A DNA stretch of 64,000 nt from Pedomonas mirosovicensis (GCF_022569295.1 NZ_JAKFIA010000001.1:1503001-1567000); one strand, 5' to 3'. Shown: positions 41,767 through 50,316, counted from the first letter of the stretch. Program-made: numbers and translations. The notes: a model not told the origin generated them from the sequence alone.

Positions 41767-42186
41767 ATGATGCTTGGCTGGATCATGGATATTGTGTTGT
41801 GCCTGATGCTGCTGGTCGCGCTGACGGGCGGTTTCATTCTCAATCGCCGTCTTGTCGCGCTGCGAAATGAGCGCACCCACATGGAAGCGATGATCCGCAC
41901 GCTGACCACCACGGTTTCCCAGGCGGAAGGCAGCGTTCATGCGCTGAAGGCCGCGGCGCAGGAAGTCGAGGCGTCGTTGCGCGAGCAGGTTTCAAAGGGC
42001 CGGGCGCTGACGGACGAGCTGGTCATCATCACCCAGGCGGGCGAGGACCTGGCCCGGCGCCTGGAGGAAGGCTTCACCGGCGCGGCCTCACTGGCGCGCC
42101 CGAAGGCGGAAGCCGCGCCGCTTGGCGCGCCGGCCGGCGGCGCCAAGACGCAGCCGAAGCTGCGCGCGCTGGATGGCCTGCGCTAA
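41767..42186 (+). CDS. DUF6468-type membrane-anchored flagellar-cluster protein
   Basis: Protein of 139 residues with one N-terminal transmembrane helix (IMDIVLCLMLLVALTGGFIL), then a coiled-coil-like stretch (MEAMIRTLTTTVSQAEGSVHAL...EVEASLREQVSKG) and a proline/alanine-rich tail ending TQPKLRALDGLR. This fits the alphaproteobacterial DUF6468 family found between fliM and motE; its role in motility is not known. AAGGAGAGG precedes two ATG codons. It lies eight bases after fliM and 25 bases before the motE-like gene, so it is certainly in this operon. Confidence 0.75.
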   Translation: MMLGWIMDIVLCLMLLVALTGGFILNRRLVALRNERTHMEAMIRTLTTTVSQAEGSVHALKAAAQEVEASLREQVSKGRALTDELVIITQAGEDLARRLEEGFTGAASLARPKAEAAPLGAPAGGAKTQPKLRALDGLR

Positions 42187-42211
42187 GGCATAGGGAAGAA
42201 GGGATCAGTTC

Positions 42212-42811
42212 ATGAAGGCATGGCCTCTGTCGATCCGGCCGTTTCCCGTCATGCTCGTGGCGGGCGCAGGGATTTTTCTGTTCAACGTTGCCGACGTGAT
42301 TGCCCGCGCGCCGGGAAGCGAGCAGGCAGCAGCCGCTGCCGCCGAGACGCCGGCCAAGCCGAAGGCGGCCGCGCCCCAGCAGGTTGCCAAGGCCACGGTT
42401 CCGCAGAACCGGGTCGAGGCGGAATTGCTGAGCGACATGGAAAAGCAGCGCGCCAAGGGGGCTGCCAGCAAGTCTGATCTGGAGATGCGCGAGCGGCTGC
42501 TGGAAGCGGCGGAAAAGCGCGTCGATGCCAAGATTGCCGAACTGCGCCAGCTTGAGGCGCAGCTGAAGGAATTGACCGGCATCAAGGACGAGCAGGCCAG
42601 CAAGCAGTTCGCCTCGCTGGTCAAGGTTTACGAGACCATGAAGCCCAAGGATGCCGCGCGCATCTTCGAGAAGCTGGATCTCAACGTGCAGCTGGCCGTG
42701 GCGCACCGCATGAAGGAAATCAAGATGGCGGCCATTCTGGCGGAGATGGACCCGGAGGCCGCCAAGGCGCTGACCATGGCGCTCGCCGAACGCGCCAACG
42801 TGGCCGGGTAG
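42212..42811 (+). CDS. motE: MotE family motility protein (periplasmic MotC chaperone-like)
   Basis: Protein of 199 residues with an N-terminal signal/anchor (PFPVMLVAGAGIFLFNVADV), an alanine/proline linker, a long coiled coil (RERLLEAAEKRVDAKIAELRQ...) and the C-terminal MgtE-N-like domain VKVYETMKPKDAARIFEKLD and AAILAEMDPEAAKALT. In Sinorhizobium MotE is a periplasmic chaperone for MotC; in other alphaproteobacteria without motC its partner is not known. Here no motC is seen in the window. Part of the fliL operon. Confidence 0.85.
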   Translation: MKAWPLSIRPFPVMLVAGAGIFLFNVADVIARAPGSEQAAAAAAETPAKPKAAAPQQVAKATVPQNRVEAELLSDMEKQRAKGAASKSDLEMRERLLEAAEKRVDAKIAELRQLEAQLKELTGIKDEQASKQFASLVKVYETMKPKDAARIFEKLDLNVQLAVAHRMKEIKMAAILAEMDPEAAKALTMALAERANVAG

Positions 42812-42896
42812 GGCCGGAAGCCGCGCAAATGCTGCCGTTGCGGCTGTTGCCGCCATGCCGCCAGCTGCAGATTTCATAACGGAAATGCGCCAGACA

Positions 42897-42912
42897 TTAA
42901 CCGGGCCTTTAC
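42897..42912 (+). promoter_or_regulatory. CtrA-like box upstream of cheZ
   Basis: TTAA-CCGGGCC-TTTA matches the CtrA consensus TTAA-N7-TTAA with one mismatch, 68 bp upstream of the cheZ start. CckA, the kinase feeding CtrA, is encoded in the same window. Confidence 0.55.
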
Positions 42913-42979
42913 CGTCCTTTCTTTACCAATCGTATCGATTGCGGCCCGAATGGCCGAAGCTGAGACAGTCGTGGAGAGT

Positions 42980-43636
42980 ATGGAAATGTCAGGCCTTGCG
43001 ACAGCCACCCTCAAGGATCGGATTGAAGCGCTCCGCCAGGAGCGGGGCGAGCACGTAAAAGTGCGCGATATCCCAGAGCTGGTGGCCTCCATGGTGTCGA
43101 CCATGCAGGGTGAACTTGAGCTGGCAGCGCTCAAGATCGGCGGCGAACTCAAGGAACTGGTGGATTTCATCAGCGCCGCCAAGGCGGAGATCGCGTCCAT
43201 CCAGCCCAACGCCCTCTCGAAGCATGACATCCCCGGCGCGGCCGACGAGCTGGACGCCATCGTGCAGCACACCGAATCCGCCGCCACCCAGATCATGGAT
43301 TGCGCGGACGAGGTGACGGCGATTGCCGGCGACGTGGACGGGGAACTCTCCGAGCGGCTGAGCGCCATCGCCATGCGGATTTACGAGGCTTCCAGCTTCC
43401 AGGATATCACTGGCCAGCGCGTCACCAAGGTGGTGCGCGTGCTCAAGCACATCGAGGAAAAGCTGGGTCAGCTGGCCGAGGCGGTGGGCGATCAGTCCAA
43501 CCGTGGCGAGAAGATCATTCACCGCGACGATGAGGGCGAGCCGGTCGATCCGAAGGAACTGCTCAACGGTCCGTCGCTGGAAGGCCAGGGCAACAACCAG
43601 GACGATATCGACGCGCTTCTGGCGAGCTTCGACTAA
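42980..43636 (+). CDS. cheZ: protein phosphatase CheZ
   Basis: Chemotaxis phosphatase of 218 residues that dephosphorylates phospho-CheY. The catalytic region SSFQDITGQRVTKVVRVLKHIE (Asp-Ile-Thr-Gly-Gln) lies near residue 140, and the C-terminal CheY-binding peptide QDDIDALLASFD ends the protein, both as in known CheZ. Between them is a long helical hairpin. ATG 42980 has GGAG with good spacing; ATG 42950 in the same frame lacks an SD. It begins a separate transcript group from the fliL operon, with a CtrA-like box upstream, or is read through. Confidence 0.88.
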   Translation: MEMSGLATATLKDRIEALRQERGEHVKVRDIPELVASMVSTMQGELELAALKIGGELKELVDFISAAKAEIASIQPNALSKHDIPGAADELDAIVQHTESAATQIMDCADEVTAIAGDVDGELSERLSAIAMRIYEASSFQDITGQRVTKVVRVLKHIEEKLGQLAEAVGDQSNRGEKIIHRDDEGEPVDPKELLNGPSLEGQGNNQDDIDALLASFD

Positions 43637-43648
43637 CGCGTGCCGGCG

Positions 43649-44140
43649 ATGGCGACACACGCACCTCCCGCTCCGGCAGGCCAGTATGGCCTGATGGCAA
43701 CGGTGTGGCTCGTGCTCGTCGCCATATTCGCCGCTCTGCTGGCGGTCCATCGCGCGCCGGAGCCGACAGCGCCCGCTGTGCCAGCCTCTCCCCTGGAGCC
43801 GCTGGCGATGCGCGCGACAGCAGGCGAGCTGCCCAAAACAAGCGAGGCGATTCCGGTCGTCTTCTTCGAGCATGACTCCGCCGCGCTCACCGAGGCGGGC
43901 CGCCTATGGCTGCGGAGCCTCGCCGCGCATCTGGCCAATATGGAAAAAGGCGCGGGACTGCGGCTCGATATTCTGCCGCCAGCCCGCCGCCCGGACGTGA
44001 CGGCGGCGCGGGTCGCGGCTGTGGCGGCCTTGCTGGGCACCCTTGATGCCGACATCGGCCGGCTTGAGATTGGCACCCATGAAGCTGGCGCAAGCGCCCG
44101 GTTCGGCCTGATTTTGGATAGGCAAGGAGGCGCGCAATGA
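43649..44140 (+). CDS. membrane-anchored OmpA/MotB-C-like protein
   Basis: Protein of 163-166 residues with one N-terminal transmembrane helix (YGLMATVWLVLVAIFAALLAV) and a periplasmic domain whose segment IPVVFFEHDSAALTEAGRLW resembles the start of an OmpA-like peptidoglycan-binding domain (beta strand followed by F.....L...G...L). Later parts are weakly conserved and the typical NxxLSxxRA motif is replaced (PDVTAARVAAVAALL). GTG 43640 is an alternative start. It begins a few bases after cheZ and overlaps the next gene by four. Together with that gene it looks like a split or derived MotB-type pair. Role in the motor is inference. Confidence 0.65.
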   Translation: MATHAPPAPAGQYGLMATVWLVLVAIFAALLAVHRAPEPTAPAVPASPLEPLAMRATAGELPKTSEAIPVVFFEHDSAALTEAGRLWLRSLAAHLANMEKGAGLRLDILPPARRPDVTAARVAAVAALLGTLDADIGRLEIGTHEAGASARFGLILDRQGGAQ

Positions 44141-44697
44141 TGCTGCGCCCCGCCTGGATGCTGACCTTTGCGGACATGCTCAGCATTCTGCTGTGCTTTC
44201 TGGTGTTGGCCTACGCGCTTGAGGCCGTGCCCGCCGCCCAGCGCGAAAATGCGCTGTCATCCATCCGCCAGGTGTTTCGTGCCGGGGAGGCGGCCAGAGT
44301 CGCCTCGCCCGCGCAATCGCCCGTCGCGCGCGGGGGCAATTACTGGGCAACCTGGCTGAAGGCGCGGGTGGGCCAGCTGCCCGCACTGGAGAAAAGCGTG
44401 ATTGCCGCTCATGGCGCCACCGCGAGCCTGACGCTGGAGGCCAGGCCGCTGACCGATGCGGACGTGGCGGCGCTCACCGACTTGCTTCGGCGCAGCGGCG
44501 CGCCTATTGCCATCCGCGCCGGAGCTTCTGTCCAGGCGGCAGGGGGGCAAACGGCGGTGAGTTGGGCCGAGGCGGCCGGGCGCGCGCAGCGCCTGGCGGA
44601 TCGGCTGGCGGCGGCTGGGCTGGGGCAGACCCCGCGCGTCGTCGTGGCAGGCGATGGCCCCGCCCTGATGGTCGAGATCGGGAAGGATGAACAGTGA
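44137..44697 (+). CDS. MotB-plug-like membrane protein
   Basis: Protein of 186 residues that begins LRPAWMLTFADMLSILLCFLVL, very like the MotB transmembrane segment (W-x-x-TFAD-x-x-x-LL-x-F-x-V-L) including the Asp of the proton path. The periplasmic remainder has an OmpA-like layout (TASLTLEARPLTDADVAALT, AEAAGRAQRLADRLAAAGL) but is shorter than MotB (about 300) and shows no clear glycan-binding motif. No motA-like gene is in the window. Start overlaps the previous stop (ATGATG/TGA) and its own stop overlaps the next start (GTGA), so three genes are coupled. Could be an accessory stator-like protein. Confidence 0.65.
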   Translation: MMLRPAWMLTFADMLSILLCFLVLAYALEAVPAAQRENALSSIRQVFRAGEAARVASPAQSPVARGGNYWATWLKARVGQLPALEKSVIAAHGATASLTLEARPLTDADVAALTDLLRRSGAPIAIRAGASVQAAGGQTAVSWAEAAGRAQRLADRLAAAGLGQTPRVVVAGDGPALMVEIGKDEQ

Positions 44698-47660
44698 ACC
44701 GCCGGCCCTTACCCCTGAGCCGCAGTATCGCTGCCCTGTGCGTGCTGTCGTCCCTGTGGGTGCTGCCCGCCGCAGCAGCTGATGCCGTCAATATTCGGGG
44801 GGCGGACCATGCCGGCTTTTCGCGCCTGGTGTTCGAATGGCCGCGGGCGGTTGCCTATAACGCCCGCGTGGCGGGCGATGAAGTTGTTATCACCTTTCAA
44901 GCGGACGGCGACCTGAGCCTTGAGGCCATTCGCAAACTGCGGCTGAACCGGGTGGGCGCGCCCACGCTTGCCCGCGAAAATGGGCGGACGGTGCTGCGCT
45001 TCAAGGCGGCAAAGGGTGCGGGGCTGCATCACTACCGCTCGGGCGGCAAGATCGTCCTCGACGTGAAGGATGCGGGCGCCGTCCAAAAGTCCAAACCCGC
45101 AGCGACGGCGCGCGCCGTGAAAGCCGAGAATGCTGAGGCTGCGAAGGATGAATTTGTTCTTCAGCAGCTGGAAGCATTGAAGGCGAAAGCGGCGGAGGAA
45201 GCCGAGGCCCGGAAAAAGGCCCGGGAGCAGGCGCGCAAACAGGCGCAGGAAGAGGCGGCTGGTCCGCTGGCCCGGCTGCAGTTGGAAGAAGCCCTGAGGG
45301 AAGCCGATGCCCAGCACAGCGGCAGGACGATCCACGGCAAGGTGGAACCCATCCCGCAGGGCGTCGCCATTCACTACCAGTTTCCCGACATCACTCCGGC
45401 GGCGGCTTTTGCGCGCGGCAATACGCTGATCGTTGCCTGGTCCGGACAGTATGAGGTCAACAACCCGGCGCTGGAAGCGGCGACCGGTGATCGCGTTCGG
45501 CGCGTCGAGCCTCTGAGCGCCGGCGGCGCAACCGTGCTGCGATTTCGCATCCGCCCCGGCATCGGCATCAGGCTGCGGCGCGATGGCACGATGTGGTCGC
45601 TGGAGCTGAAGGACCGGGAGGTTCTGCCGCGCGAGACGATCCAGTTCACGCGCCAGCGCGACCCGGTGGCCGGCGTGCGGCTGTTCGCCCAGGTGCCCGA
45701 ACCCGGCCTGCCGGTGGAGATAATCGATCCCACCGACAACCGGCCGCTCATCCTGGTGCCGGTCTCATCCGCAAGTGCGGGCGTGCTTGATCTGCGAAGC
45801 TATCCGGGCGGCACGGTGCTGCGCTCGATCCAGGGTATTGCGGTCAAGCCGGCATCCAGAACGATCAAGGCCGTGCGCCACTCCAACGGCGTTGCCTTTC
45901 TGGGAATGGAAGCCACGACCGCCGAACTGGCAACGCGCGGCTACTTCACCCGGGACGACGGCACGGTGGGCCGCGCGCGGCTCATCGATCTGTCCGCATG
46001 GGCGGACAATTCCCGCATCCCGTTCGCCCAGCGCAAGGCGGACCTGCTCTACGCCCTCAGCATCGCCAAACCTGACGATCAACAGGAGCGCCGCTGGGAA
46101 CTGGCCCGGTTCTATCTCGGCAATGGCATGGCGGCCGATGCCCTGGGCGTGCTGGAGCGCATGGTCCAGCTGGAGCCGGACCTGAAGAATGCGCCGGTTT
46201 TCCGCGCGGCGCGGGGCTATGCGCGCTTCCGGCTGCACCATTTGAGCGACGCCTATGAGGATCTGGGCCATCCGATCCTCGACAACGAGCCCGAGGCGCT
46301 GCTGTGGCGCACGCTGGTGCTGGAGGCGATGCAGCGACCGGCGGAAGCGCTGGCGGCCTATGCAGTGGGTGCGGACGTGCTGGCCCTTTACGAGCCGGAA
46401 CAGCGTGCCCAGTTCCGCCTGGCGGCGGTGCGCGCCGATCTGGCGTTGGATGGCGGCGCCATTGCGAAACGCGATCTGGCGGGGCTGGAAGATCCCCACT
46501 ACAGCGCCGAAGTGCGGGCCGAGGCGGCCTACTGGCGCGGCGTTCTGGCCGTGAAGGGGGGCGACCGCACCAAGGCGGCGGCGGAATTCACCGTGGCGCA
46601 GAATCTGGGCGGGCGGCGCATCAACGCCATGGCGACGCTGGCGCTGACCGAGGACGAACTGGCGCGCAAGAGCATCAGCGCGAAGGACGCCATCGACCGG
46701 CTGGACCGGCTGCGCTTTGCCTGGCGGGGCGATGAGTTTGAATTGTCGCTGCTGGAGCGGCTGGGCGATCTTTATCTGGATATCAACGATCCGCGCAGTG
46801 CCCTGACGGCATTGCGTCAGGCGGTGAGCTATTTCAAGCCGAGCCCTCGCACCCGCGCCATCGCGGACAAGATGACCGACATTTTCCGGGGCCTGTTCCT
46901 CGATGGCGGGGCCGACGCCATGCCCCCGGCGCAGGCGTTGGGGCTCTACTATGATTTCCGCGACCTGACGCCGTTGGGCGCTGAAGGCGATTCCATGATC
47001 CGCAAGCTGGCCGAGCGGCTGGTGAATGTTGATCTTTATGACCGGGCGGCAAGCCTTCTCGAACACCAGGTGAAATACCGGCTTGAGGGCGTGCCGCAGG
47101 CGGTGGTCGCCTCCCAGCTGGCGATGATTCACCTGATGAACGACGCGCCCGAGCAGGCCATCGGCGTGCTGCGCGCCACCCGTCAGCGGGTGATGCCGGA
47201 AGATGTCCGCAAGGAGCGCAACCGGGTAGAGGCGCGCGCGCTGCTGGAGCTGGACCGGGCAGACGAGGCCGAGGCCATTCTGGAAGGCGATACGTCGACC
47301 GAAGCGCAGATGCTGCGGGCCGATGCCTACTGGAAGGGGAAGGAGTGGCGCAAGCTCGTCGACACGCTGAAACCGATGCTGCCCAAGGCCGGGCAAACGC
47401 TGGACAAGGACGAGCGGCGACTGGTGATGCGCGCGACGGTGGCTTCGGTCATGCTGTCGGACAATGCGGGCCTTGCCCAGCTGCGCGCCAGCTATGGCGC
47501 TGCGATGAAGGGCGATGCCCTGGGTTCGGCATTCGATATCATCACGGCGCCGGACGGGCAGGGGGCTGCCAGCCTGTCCGGCCTGTCGGAAACCCTGTCG
47601 GATATCGACCGGATCGAGACCTTCATGAAGAACTACAAGGCCGCCTTCCGCGCTTCCTGA
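44694..47660 (+). CDS. large exported TPR-like protein of the flagellar cluster
   Basis: Exported protein of 988 residues. Signal peptide (SIAALCVLSSLWVLPAAAA), then an AMIN-like beta domain (FSRLVFEWPRAVAYNARVAG...DEVVITF) at about 30-130, an Ala/Lys/Glu coiled coil at 140-200 (EEAEARKKAREQARKQAQEE), a second AMIN-like module (IHGKVEPIPQGVAIHYQF) and a long helical-repeat half from about 450 (RRWELARFYLGNGMAADALGVL, SALTALRQAVSYF). It likely sits in the periplasm. Large AMIN/TPR proteins of this size occur in flagellar clusters of several alphaproteobacteria but I know no proven function. GTG start overlaps the preceding stop by four bases; the chain cheZ to this gene is one operon. Confidence 0.75.
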   Translation: MNRRPLPLSRSIAALCVLSSLWVLPAAAADAVNIRGADHAGFSRLVFEWPRAVAYNARVAGDEVVITFQADGDLSLEAIRKLRLNRVGAPTLARENGRTVLRFKAAKGAGLHHYRSGGKIVLDVKDAGAVQKSKPAATARAVKAENAEAAKDEFVLQQLEALKAKAAEEAEARKKAREQARKQAQEEAAGPLARLQLEEALREADAQHSGRTIHGKVEPIPQGVAIHYQFPDITPAAAFARGNTLIVAWSGQYEVNNPALEAATGDRVRRVEPLSAGGATVLRFRIRPGIGIRLRRDGTMWSLELKDREVLPRETIQFTRQRDPVAGVRLFAQVPEPGLPVEIIDPTDNRPLILVPVSSASAGVLDLRSYPGGTVLRSIQGIAVKPASRTIKAVRHSNGVAFLGMEATTAELATRGYFTRDDGTVGRARLIDLSAWADNSRIPFAQRKADLLYALSIAKPDDQQERRWELARFYLGNGMAADALGVLERMVQLEPDLKNAPVFRAARGYARFRLHHLSDAYEDLGHPILDNEPEALLWRTLVLEAMQRPAEALAAYAVGADVLALYEPEQRAQFRLAAVRADLALDGGAIAKRDLAGLEDPHYSAEVRAEAAYWRGVLAVKGGDRTKAAAEFTVAQNLGGRRINAMATLALTEDELARKSISAKDAIDRLDRLRFAWRGDEFELSLLERLGDLYLDINDPRSALTALRQAVSYFKPSPRTRAIADKMTDIFRGLFLDGGADAMPPAQALGLYYDFRDLTPLGAEGDSMIRKLAERLVNVDLYDRAASLLEHQVKYRLEGVPQAVVASQLAMIHLMNDAPEQAIGVLRATRQRVMPEDVRKERNRVEARALLELDRADEAEAILEGDTSTEAQMLRADAYWKGKEWRKLVDTLKPMLPKAGQTLDKDERRLVMRATVASVMLSDNAGLAQLRASYGAAMKGDALGSAFDIITAPDGQGAASLSGLSETLSDIDRIETFMKNYKAAFRAS

Positions 47661-47708
47661 TCGCTTCGCGCCGGAGCATGGGATTGCTTCATGCCGTGGA
47701 GTTATGAA

Positions 47709-47732
47709 AGAGGGGGGCTCGGACCCCCTGCA
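47709..47732. repeat. one-arm copy of the intergenic hairpin element
   Basis: GGGGGGCTCGGACCCCCTGC resembles the first arm of the double-hairpin repeats at 13608, 18361 and 61750; the second arm is absent. Confidence 0.55.
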
Positions 47733-47751
47733 AATTGAAAATAAGCCGCTC

Positions 47752-47794
47752 ACAAAAAAAGCGCGCCGTGCCCTTTGGGCGGCGCGCTTTTTTG
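47752..47794. terminator. bidirectional intrinsic terminator
   Basis: AAAAAAAGCGCGCCG ... CGGCGCGCTTTTTTG with an inner GCCC/GGGC pairing. It separates the convergent TPR-like gene and fliP and has T runs for both strands. Confidence 0.95.
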
Positions 47795-47818
47795 TGGACG
47801 GCAAGCCGGCCGGTTTTC

Positions 47819-48547
47819 TCAGGTGCCGTAACTCTGCACCAGCGAGCCGGCGACCAGATGCCAGCCATCCACCAGCACGAAGAAGATGAGCTTGAACGGC
47901 AGGGAGATGGTGGCGGGCGGCAGCATCATCATACCCATCGACATGAGGATGGAAGAGACCACCAGGTCGATGATGAGAAATGGCAGGAACAGGAGAAAGC
48001 CGATTTCGAACGCCCGGCGCAGCTCGGAAATCATGAAGGCCGGAATGAGCACGGTGAGCGGCGTCTGCTCAACAGTTTCAACCGGGCGGCGGGAGAGATC
48101 GACAAACAGCTTCAGGTCGTTCTCGCGCGTGTGCTGCAACATGAAGGCGCGGAACGGCGCGGCGGTGCGGTCGAATGCTTCCTCCTCGGTGATCTGCTCC
48201 TGGGTGAGCGGCTGAATGCCGTCCTGCCAGGCGCGCTCGAAGGTTGGCCCCATGATGAAAAAGGAGAGGAACAGCGCCAGCGAGATCAGCACCGCATTGG
48301 GCGGGGACTGCTGGGTGCCAAGCGCGTTCCGCAGCAGCGACAGCACCACGACGATGCGGGTGAAGGAGGTCACCGTCATCAAAATGCCGGGGGCGATGCT
48401 GAGGACGGTGAGCAGGATGATGAGCTGCACCATCCGCCCGGTCAGCGACCCTTCGCCCAGATTGACGGAGACGCTCTGCGCCAGCGCCGGCTCCGCCAGG
48501 AGGATCAACGGCAGGGCCGCAAGCCAGAGAAATCGGCGATGCATCAT
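47819..48547 (-). CDS. fliP: flagellar export-gate protein FliP
   Basis: Export-gate subunit of 242 residues. It has a cleavable signal sequence (FLWLAALPLILLAEPALAQS), then TM segments with the FliP signatures VLSIAPGILMTVTSFTRIVVV and, later, FLLFLPFLIIDLVVSSILMSMGMMMLPPATISLPFKLIFFVL. It forms the pore with FliQ and FliR, both encoded 4 kb away in the other direction. Six bases follow fliO, so fhlB-fliO-fliP is one operon ending at the bidirectional terminator. Confidence 0.97.
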   Translation of the reverse strand: MMHRRFLWLAALPLILLAEPALAQSVSVNLGEGSLTGRMVQLIILLTVLSIAPGILMTVTSFTRIVVVLSLLRNALGTQQSPPNAVLISLALFLSFFIMGPTFERAWQDGIQPLTQEQITEEEAFDRTAAPFRAFMLQHTRENDLKLFVDLSRRPVETVEQTPLTVLIPAFMISELRRAFEIGFLLFLPFLIIDLVVSSILMSMGMMMLPPATISLPFKLIFFVLVDGWHLVAGSLVQSYGT

Positions 48548-48553
48548 TGTGCC

Positions 48554-48850
48554 TTACTGAGCCTTGTCTGAAGAAGGGGCGGACGGAATGCCGGATTCAA
48601 CCAGCGTCGTGCCCTGCGGGCCGATGAGCAGCAGGTGCTCCACATCGTCGCGGCGCACCAGCACCAGCTTGTGGCGCACATCCACCATCTGTGTGGAGAC
48701 GATGGCAAGGCGGCTTTCCCCCCGAGGCGAGGCAATGCCGACGCCGGGAATGCGGTGGCCCCAGCGGCGCAGGGCATAGGCCGCGCCGACCAGCATGGCC
48801 AGCACCAGCGCCAGCGCGCCGAGGGAACGGAAATAATCAATCGCGTCCAT
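48554..48850 (-). CDS. fliO: flagellar biosynthesis protein FliO
   Basis: Small membrane protein of 98 residues that helps FliP fold. One transmembrane segment (FRSLGALALVLAMLVGAAYAL) and the cytoplasmic FliO core IASPRGESRLAIVSTQMVDV..KLVLVRRDDVEHLLLIGP, which ends GTTLVESGI as in the family. Lies directly between fhlB and fliP. Confidence 0.9.
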   Translation of the reverse strand: MDAIDYFRSLGALALVLAMLVGAAYALRRWGHRIPGVGIASPRGESRLAIVSTQMVDVRHKLVLVRRDDVEHLLLIGPQGTTLVESGIPSAPSSDKAQ

Positions 48851-48856
48851 GCGGTA

Positions 48857-49177
48857 TCATTCGCTTTCGGTGGCAGCGCTTTCGGACGGAACATCCGGCC
48901 AAGCCTGCCCGCGCTCCGCATAGACCCGTGCCAGCACCGCCGCAACGGCATCCAGCGCCGGGGCGGGGATGGGGCTGTCGAGATCGAAAGCGGCGAGCAT
49001 TCCGGCCAATGCCTTGTCCTCGCGAACGCGCACGCCGCTCGCAAAGGCGAGATCGAGGATCTGCTCCGCCACCGCGCCGCGCCCCTTGGCTGTCAACACG
49101 GCCTGCCCATCCGCTTCGCCCTTCACGGCGACGGCGGTTTTCGACAGATCGTAGTTGCGCTCGAACGGGTTCTGCAT
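48857..49177 (-). CDS. fhlB: stand-alone FlhB C-terminal-like protein (FhlB)
   Basis: Soluble protein of 106 residues equal to the FlhB/YscU cytoplasmic tail without membrane part (EscU/YscU/HrcU family): KTAVAVKGEADGQAVLTAKG, AEQILDLAFASGVRVREDKALAGML, and ALDAVAAVLARVYAERGQAW. The NPTH autocleavage site of full FlhB is not present. A complete flhB is also in the window (53540). Such short homologues occur with other flagellar genes in several bacteria; they may support the export switch. First gene of fhlB-fliO-fliP; a TTAAC half-site lies about 10-30 bp upstream. Confidence 0.82.
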   Translation of the reverse strand: MQNPFERNYDLSKTAVAVKGEADGQAVLTAKGRGAVAEQILDLAFASGVRVREDKALAGMLAAFDLDSPIPAPALDAVAAVLARVYAERGQAWPDVPSESAATESE

Positions 49178-49336
49178 GGCGGCAGTTAACCGCCAACATG
49201 CTTAACAAAACGATAAAAGCGCTGACGGTAACGCTGCGCTTGCGCGGCAAGGGGAAAGGGCGAGACGCAGCATCCATTCTCTTTTGGACGCGCCGGGAGA
49301 AATCCCACCCGTTGCGGGAACGGATCCGCAAGGTCG

Positions 49337-49352
49337 TTTACCAACTGTTAAG
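49337..49352. promoter_or_regulatory. CtrA-like box upstream of flgB
   Basis: TTTA-CCAACTG-TTAA, consensus TTAA-N7-TTAA with one mismatch, 50 bp before flgB. On the other strand it faces fhlB-fliO-fliP. Two further TTAAC half-sites lie at 49187 and 49203. Position agrees with CtrA control of early flagellar operons in Caulobacter. Confidence 0.6.
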
Positions 49353-49401
49353 CTTGAGCAGCGATGCTTGGGTGCCGTTCCATACCGACGAGGGTAAACC
49401 C

Positions 49402-49833
49402 GTGGATACGTCGTCCATCGCCATTTTCCAGGCAATGACGGGCAAGATGCGCGAGCTTCAGGCCAAGCAGGAAGTCATTGCCCAGAACATCGCGAACGCC
49501 GACACGCCAGGGTACGAGGCCCGCGTTCTGGTGGAGAAGGACTTTTCCGATATTCTGGCGAACGTTTCCAACACCTCGGGCACGCCGAAGATCGCCAAGC
49601 CGCACATCAATGTGCCGGCAGCCATGAGCGCGCTGGGAAGCTCGGCTGCAGTGCAGAACAACACGGAAGCCAGCCGCGATGTCTTTGAGGTGAAGCCCAA
49701 CGGCAACACGGTGGTGCTGGAAGACCAGCTGCTGTCGCTGGCGAACGTGCAGATGGAATACACGGCCCTGACCAACCTCTACCGCAAGCAGGCGGGCCTC
49801 TTGAAAACCGCCATCGGCAAGGGTGGCAACTAA
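49402..49833 (+). CDS. flgB: flagellar proximal-rod protein FlgB
   Basis: Rod subunit of 143 residues, exported without signal peptide. Core motif KQEVIAQNIANADTPGYEAR and the C-terminal end VQMEYTALTNLYRKQAGLLKTAIGK are diagnostic. GTG 49402 with GAGGG upstream is the best start (DTSSIAIFQAMTGKMRELQ); no in-frame ATG fits. First gene of flgB-flgC-fliE. Confidence 0.95.
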   Translation: MDTSSIAIFQAMTGKMRELQAKQEVIAQNIANADTPGYEARVLVEKDFSDILANVSNTSGTPKIAKPHINVPAAMSALGSSAAVQNNTEASRDVFEVKPNGNTVVLEDQLLSLANVQMEYTALTNLYRKQAGLLKTAIGKGGN

Positions 49834-49865
49834 GCGTCGCCAGCGACGAAGGGAGAGAGACGCCC

Positions 49866-50273
49866 ATGGATTTGCAGCGTGCAATGGCCATTTCGGCAGC
49901 CGGGCTCAAGGCGCAGTCGCTGCGTATGCGCGTGGTGGCCGAAAACCTGGCGAACAAGGATTCCGTGGCGCAGACGCCCGATGGCCAGCCCTACCGCCGC
50001 AAGGTGGTGACGTTCCGTGACGCAATGGACCGGGAAATGGGCGCGCACACCGTGAAGGTGGACCGGGTGACCGTGGACAACAGCCCGTTCGAGAAGGCGT
50101 ACATGCCCGGCCATCCGGCGGCCGACGCGCAAGGGTATGTGCTGAAGCCGAATGTGAACAGCATCATCGAGGCCAGCGACATGAAGGAAGCCCAGCGCTC
50201 CTACGAGGCGAACCTCAATGCGGTCGAAGCCGCCAAGACGCTGACCATGAGGACGATTGACCTGCTGCGCTAG
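49866..50273 (+). CDS. flgC: flagellar proximal-rod protein FlgC
   Basis: Rod subunit of 135 residues. MDLQRAMAISAAGLKAQSLR, then RVVAENLANKDSVAQTPDGQ..RRKVVTF, and the end DMKEAQRSYEANLNAVEAAK.LTMRTIDLLR, typical of FlgC. Starts 32 bp after flgB with GGGAGAGA before the ATG. Confidence 0.96.
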   Translation: MDLQRAMAISAAGLKAQSLRMRVVAENLANKDSVAQTPDGQPYRRKVVTFRDAMDREMGAHTVKVDRVTVDNSPFEKAYMPGHPAADAQGYVLKPNVNSIIEASDMKEAQRSYEANLNAVEAAKTLTMRTIDLLR

Positions 50274-50316
50274 AGCGCAGGAGGTTCTGACGAAAAGCGA
50301 AAGAAGAGACTGAGCC

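Noticed and set aside
45765-47804. 679-codon minus-strand open frame opposite the TPR-like gene
   Set aside because: No start signal, arginine/histidine/glutamine-rich shadow composition; the plus strand has signal peptide, operon overlaps and coherent repeats.
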